Assembly: GCA_937934595.1 (NCBI GenBank)
Contig: CALGZA010000066.1
Coordinates: 1-53,128 of the forward strand
Direction of reading: 5' to 3'
Source: an uncultured Verrucomicrobiales bacterium
GTDB lineage: Bacteria > Verrucomicrobiota > Verrucomicrobiia > Verrucomicrobiales > Akkermansiaceae
DNA: 53,128 bases
Shown: piece after piece, positions 53,030-53,128 of the stretch
Layout of the letters: every line of letters starts with the position of its first letter
Position numbering within the stretch: position 1 is the stretch's first letter
The notes under the pieces: generated by a model
Database searches by the model: none
The model's input: the letters and a program-made list of their open reading frames with translations, nothing else
Told to the model about the DNA's origin: nothing
Translations under genes and position numbers: made by a program

Positions 53030-53128
53030 ATGGCTAAAGCAAGACTACTAGCACCATGGATCAACCAACATAAAAGATCGGCCACCTACCACGTCATCTC
53101 GCGCGTCGTCGACAGACAATTCATACTC
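53030..53128 (+). CDS. IS200/RAYT-like transposase, N-terminus (partial)
   Basis: The first 33 codons of a gene cut off by the window edge. It starts MAKARLLAPWIN and continues RSATYHVISRVVDRQFIL. The YHVISR...DR-FIL pattern is the opening of Y1 (HUH) transposases of the IS200/RAYT class, common in Verrucomicrobiota and Planctomycetes. The catalytic HUH and Tyr lie beyond the window. Such proteins move or maintain REP hairpins like those at 316-336 and 838-867. Confidence 0.7.
   Translation, partial: MAKARLLAPWINQHKRSATYHVISRVVDRQFIL

Noticed and set aside
1-53128. tRNA, rRNA or CRISPR array
   Set aside because: No T-loop GTTCGA-type signature with an acceptor stem in the gaps, no rRNA-like stretch and no regularly spaced direct repeats.

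Overview
The window looks like a chromosomal piece of a Verrucomicrobiota bacterium (Verrucomicrobiae, Rubritalea/Akkermansia-like). This is an inference from gene families, not from an rRNA. The evidence is a Minf_1886-type protein (7752-8147), a very large secreted LamG + cytochrome c + DUF6797 + beta-propeller protein (40383-43832), an IS200-like transposase start and a diderm gene set (lpxB, outer-membrane barrel, Wza/Wzc-type export). I found no tRNA, rRNA or CRISPR array. The + strand is strongly C-rich and G-poor across both gene orientations, so the - strand is probably the leading strand. Replication would then run right to left.

Layout. 1-4300: a gene-poor, AT-rich edge with two GTAG-headed hairpins (REP-like), a decayed coding remnant, a 75-aa ORF with its own terminator, and an 838-aa protein of unknown function. 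4300-10200: a SWIM-SNF2 helicase, small membrane/unknown genes, an AT-rich gap with three DnaA-box-like 9-mers, then an nfeD-SPFH pair. 10200-20700: a sulfur block. Cysteine dioxygenase, a two-repeat CbiX-type chelatase and rpe come first. Then follows the + strand assimilatory sulfate operon cysC-cysD-cysN-cobA-cysJ-cysI-cysH, and a Fur-family regulator. CobA (and perhaps CbiX) make siroheme for CysI. CysH has the PAPS-type, Fe-S-free sequence, which fits the presence of CysC.

20700-32100: a Xer recombinase; an ECF sigma / 83-aa protein / mechanosensitive channel operon; trmL; a 49-aa lipoprotein; the tgt-yajC-lpxB operon (Tgt lacks the usual zinc cysteines); an FHA membrane protein with poly-Glu and Lys-rich tracts; and a menE-like, rsgA, pabB operon. 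32100-37250: a polysaccharide export operon of a small repeat-rich secreted protein, a beta-barrel, a Wzc/GumC-type tyrosine kinase and a Wza-like protein. It has an internal terminator and no glycosyltransferase.

37250-53128: yjbQ-rluA-nif3, a small protein behind an 18-bp perfect palindrome, a stand-alone nuoA between two terminators, the giant cytochrome/propeller protein, ppc (PEP carboxylase), an ACT protein, an ankyrin lipoprotein, a SASA-family esterase that has lost its catalytic serine motif, a DUF3127 protein with an SSB-like tail, and a class II aldolase. The right edge holds an IS66 relic with a duplicated terminus and the first 33 codons of an IS200/RAYT-like transposase.

Functions are read from recognisable motifs. 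No database search was run.
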